33,231 nucleotides of DNA from an uncultured Gemmatimonadota bacterium (lineage in GTDB: Bacteria > Gemmatimonadota > Gemmatimonadetes > Longimicrobiales > Longimicrobiaceae): assembly GCA_902805735.1 (NCBI GenBank), contig CADCTW010000227.1, positions 1 to 33,231 on the forward strand. Direction: 5' to 3'. Numbering within the stretch: the stretch's first letter is position 1; each line of letters begins with the position of its first letter. A program made the position numbers and the translations under genes. A model generated the notes under the pieces. It ran no database searches. It was not told the origin of the DNA and saw nothing but the letters and a program-made list of their open reading frames with translations. Below are positions 31,857 to 33,231 of the stretch, piece after piece.

Positions 31857-32564
31857 ATGATCATCCAGACGCAGCACAGCGAGTTCGCTATCGCTTGGGA
31901 GATGGTGGCGGAGGGAACCGCTTCCACCAAGATCATCATGGCCGTGCTGGCCATCCTGTCGCTCGCCTCGTGGGCGGTGATCGTGTGGAAGATCATGCAG
32001 TTCCGCCGCTTCCGCGCGGAGTCCGACAGCTTCATGCGCCGGGTGGGCGGCGCGGAGACCACGGACGAAGCCTTCCACGCGGTCTCCATGATGGACGCCA
32101 CGCCCTTCACCCGCCTCTTCCAGCGGGGGCTGGGCTTCTTCCGCGAGATGCGGCCGGGGGCGGCGCGCGCCGGGAGCGAGCTGCGCGGGCTGTCGCCGGC
32201 GCAGCTGGAGGTGCTGCGGATGGTGCTGGAGAAGGAGGAGGGCGAAGAGCGCGACGACGCCGCGCGCGGGGTGGGGTGGCTGGCGATCGTCGCCACGGTC
32301 TCGCCGCTGCTGGGGCTGCTGGGGACGGTGCTGGGCGTGATGACCTCGTTCATCGGCGTGGCGCAGGCCGGGTCCAGCAGCATCGACGCGGTGGCCCCCG
32401 GTGTGGCCGAGGCGCTCCTCACCACGGCGGGCGGGCTGGTGGTGGCGATCCCCGCGGCGATGGCGTACAACTATCTCACGGGGAAGCTGAACGACTTCAT
32501 GGGCGAGATGGAGGGGATCAGCAGCGAGCTGATCGCCACGCTGGCCCGCGAAGGGCGCATCTGA
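31857..32564 (+). CDS. MotA/TolQ/ExbB-family proton channel protein
   Basis: A 235-residue inner-membrane protein that, with its TolR/ExbD partner, uses the proton gradient to drive a TonB- or TolA-type protein. Three membrane segments are visible: ~26-46 (IIMAVLAILSLASWAVIVWK), ~138-163 (GWLAIVATVSPLLGLLGTVL, GVMTSFIGV) and ~180-203 (VAEALLTTAGGLVVAIPAAM). The second and third contain the family core PLLGLLGTVLGV and EALLTTAGGLVVAIPA. The large cytoplasmic loop lies between helices 1 and 2. Its TGA overlaps the start of the next gene by one base. TolQ and ExbB cannot be told apart here. No pal or tolB is in view. Confidence 0.94.
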   Translation: MIIQTQHSEFAIAWEMVAEGTASTKIIMAVLAILSLASWAVIVWKIMQFRRFRAESDSFMRRVGGAETTDEAFHAVSMMDATPFTRLFQRGLGFFREMRPGAARAGSELRGLSPAQLEVLRMVLEKEEGEERDDAARGVGWLAIVATVSPLLGLLGTVLGVMTSFIGVAQAGSSSIDAVAPGVAEALLTTAGGLVVAIPAAMAYNYLTGKLNDFMGEMEGISSELIATLAREGRI

Positions 32565-32998
32565 TGCCCCGCCGTCGCGGACGCGGGCGCGGGCACGACG
32601 CCGGCTTCAGCGCCGAGATCAACGTCACCTCGCTGGTGGACGTGGTGCTCACGCTGCTCGTCATCTTCATCATCACCGCCCCCATGATGCAGGGCGGCGT
32701 GGAGGTGAACCTTCCCCGCGCGCAGACGCAGTCCGTGGCCTCGCCCGAGGGTGTCGTGGTGTCCATCGACCGGAGCGGCGGCATCTTCGTGGGGCAGGCG
32801 GCGGTGCGGTGGGACGAGTTCACCACGCAGTTCCCGGCCATCGTGAAGGAACGCGGCGCGGAGAACGTGTACCTGCGCGCCGACGAGACCGTGCCGTACG
32901 GCCGCGTCCTGCAGGTGCTGGGGGCGATGAAGGGCGCCCACGTGGCGACGGTGGGGCTGATCGCCGAGCCGGAGCAGTCCGGCGGCGGGAGGCCGTAA
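32564..32998 (+). CDS. ExbD/TolR-family biopolymer transport protein
   Basis: A 144-residue partner of the TolQ/ExbB-like channel. A short basic cytoplasmic N-terminus (MPRRRGRGRGHDAGF) is followed by INVTSLVDVVLTLLVIFIIT with the essential membrane Asp26. After APMMQGGVEVNLPRA comes the periplasmic domain (VVVSIDRSGGIFVGQAAV; VYLRADETVPYGRVLQVLGA). The start ATG at 32564 shares one base with the preceding stop. A start about 5 bases after its end opens the TonB/TolA-like gene. Confidence 0.95.
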   Translation: MPRRRGRGRGHDAGFSAEINVTSLVDVVLTLLVIFIITAPMMQGGVEVNLPRAQTQSVASPEGVVVSIDRSGGIFVGQAAVRWDEFTTQFPAIVKERGAENVYLRADETVPYGRVLQVLGAMKGAHVATVGLIAEPEQSGGGRP

Positions 32999-33002
32999 GT
33001 CC

Positions 33003-33231
33003 ATGTGGGGACGGCGGCAGCGCGACCGGGGACGCCCCGGCGCGGCGGTGGTGGCCTCCGTCGCCATCCACGTGGCGCTCGTGGGGCTGGCCGCGCTCAC
33101 CGCCACGGGCGGCGCCGCGCCGGTGAAAAAGGTGACCGTCTACAGCGTCGGCATCGTCTCTCCGCCGCCGACTGCGCTGGGCGAGCCCCCGGCCGAGGAG
33201 CCGGCGCCCAACGAGGGCGGCCCCGCGCCCG
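33003..33231 (+). CDS. TonB/TolA-like energy-transducing protein, 5' part
   Basis: The first 76 codons of a protein running off the right edge. A basic start (MWGRRQRDRGRPG) leads into one membrane anchor, AAVVASVAIHVALVGLAALT, with the conserved Ser...His pattern of TonB/TolA anchors that couples to the ExbB/ExbD or TolQ/TolR motor. A Pro/Glu/Ala-rich periplasmic linker follows (PPPTALGEPPAEEPAPNEG). The C-terminal domain that would separate TonB from TolA is not in the window. Gene order directly after the TolR/ExbD-like gene supports the assignment. Confidence 0.85.
   Translation, partial: MWGRRQRDRGRPGAAVVASVAIHVALVGLAALTATGGAAPVKKVTVYSVGIVSPPPTALGEPPAEEPAPNEGGPAP

Overview
The window is very GC-rich chromosomal DNA from a Gram-negative bacterium. 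The protein set (2-oxoglutarate dehydrogenase, bifunctional PBP, Omp85/TamB pair, TolQ/TolR/TonB-like proteins, heme/siroheme genes), the many short palindromic intergenic repeats and a pair of small HTH-like paralogues suggest Gemmatimonadota, most likely a Longimicrobium-type organism. That placement is recalled family knowledge plus inference, not a search result. No rRNA, tRNA, CRISPR array, phage gene or transposase gene was found.

Layout. 1-3263 (minus): 5' part of sucB and complete sucA. 3581-7494: DEAD-box RNA helicase and a class A penicillin-binding protein. 7770-14974: a TamA-like Omp85 protein with a lipoprotein signal, overlapping by one base with a very long tamB. 15091-17348: a divergent PRPP synthetase whose stop overlaps the start of an erythromycin-esterase-family gene. 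17623-20430: LURP-one-like protein, DUF2059 protein, a membrane-anchored unknown, a TfoX N-terminal domain protein and a secreted unknown. 20627-22175: two homologous small HTH-like genes around an oppositely oriented alpha-helical (TPR-like) gene. 22573-26474: gcvT, a sigma-54 activator with a degenerate receiver, and an RlmL-like THUMP methyltransferase. 26863-28506: an 80-residue unknown and a secreted LysM protein. 28578-31847: CcsA/HemX-like membrane protein, siroheme synthase N-terminal domain, hemA. 31857-33231: TolQ/ExbB, TolR/ExbD and the start of a TonB/TolA-like protein.

Functional themes are envelope biogenesis (PBP, TamL/TamB, LysM, Tol-type motor), tetrapyrrole synthesis, and central metabolism (2-oxoglutarate dehydrogenase, glycine cleavage, PRPP).

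The most distinctive feature is the intergenic DNA. Nearly every gap holds a member of one of several palindromic families: (B) a 26-31 bp-arm hairpin with a CACAGAGACAC core, complete at three places and as solo or shortened copies at four more; (A) a ~180 bp element with long terminal inverted repeats and a ~90 bp core about 95% identical between two oppositely oriented copies, plus shorter relatives; (C) a ~125-135 bp element with terminal inverted repeats around two smaller palindromes, two copies; (D) a GGGGAAC heptamer inverted repeat; and (E) GGGCGTG-N6-CACGCCC hairpins. One solo B arm supplies the start codon context and N-terminus of a methyltransferase gene, and another supplies the stop codon of a small gene. 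A 15-unit 9-bp tandem repeat abuts one C element. Gene-free stretches over 300 bp (3264-3580, 22176-22572, 26475-26862, 27106-27471, 29406-29937) are mostly these repeats plus a few candidate promoters.
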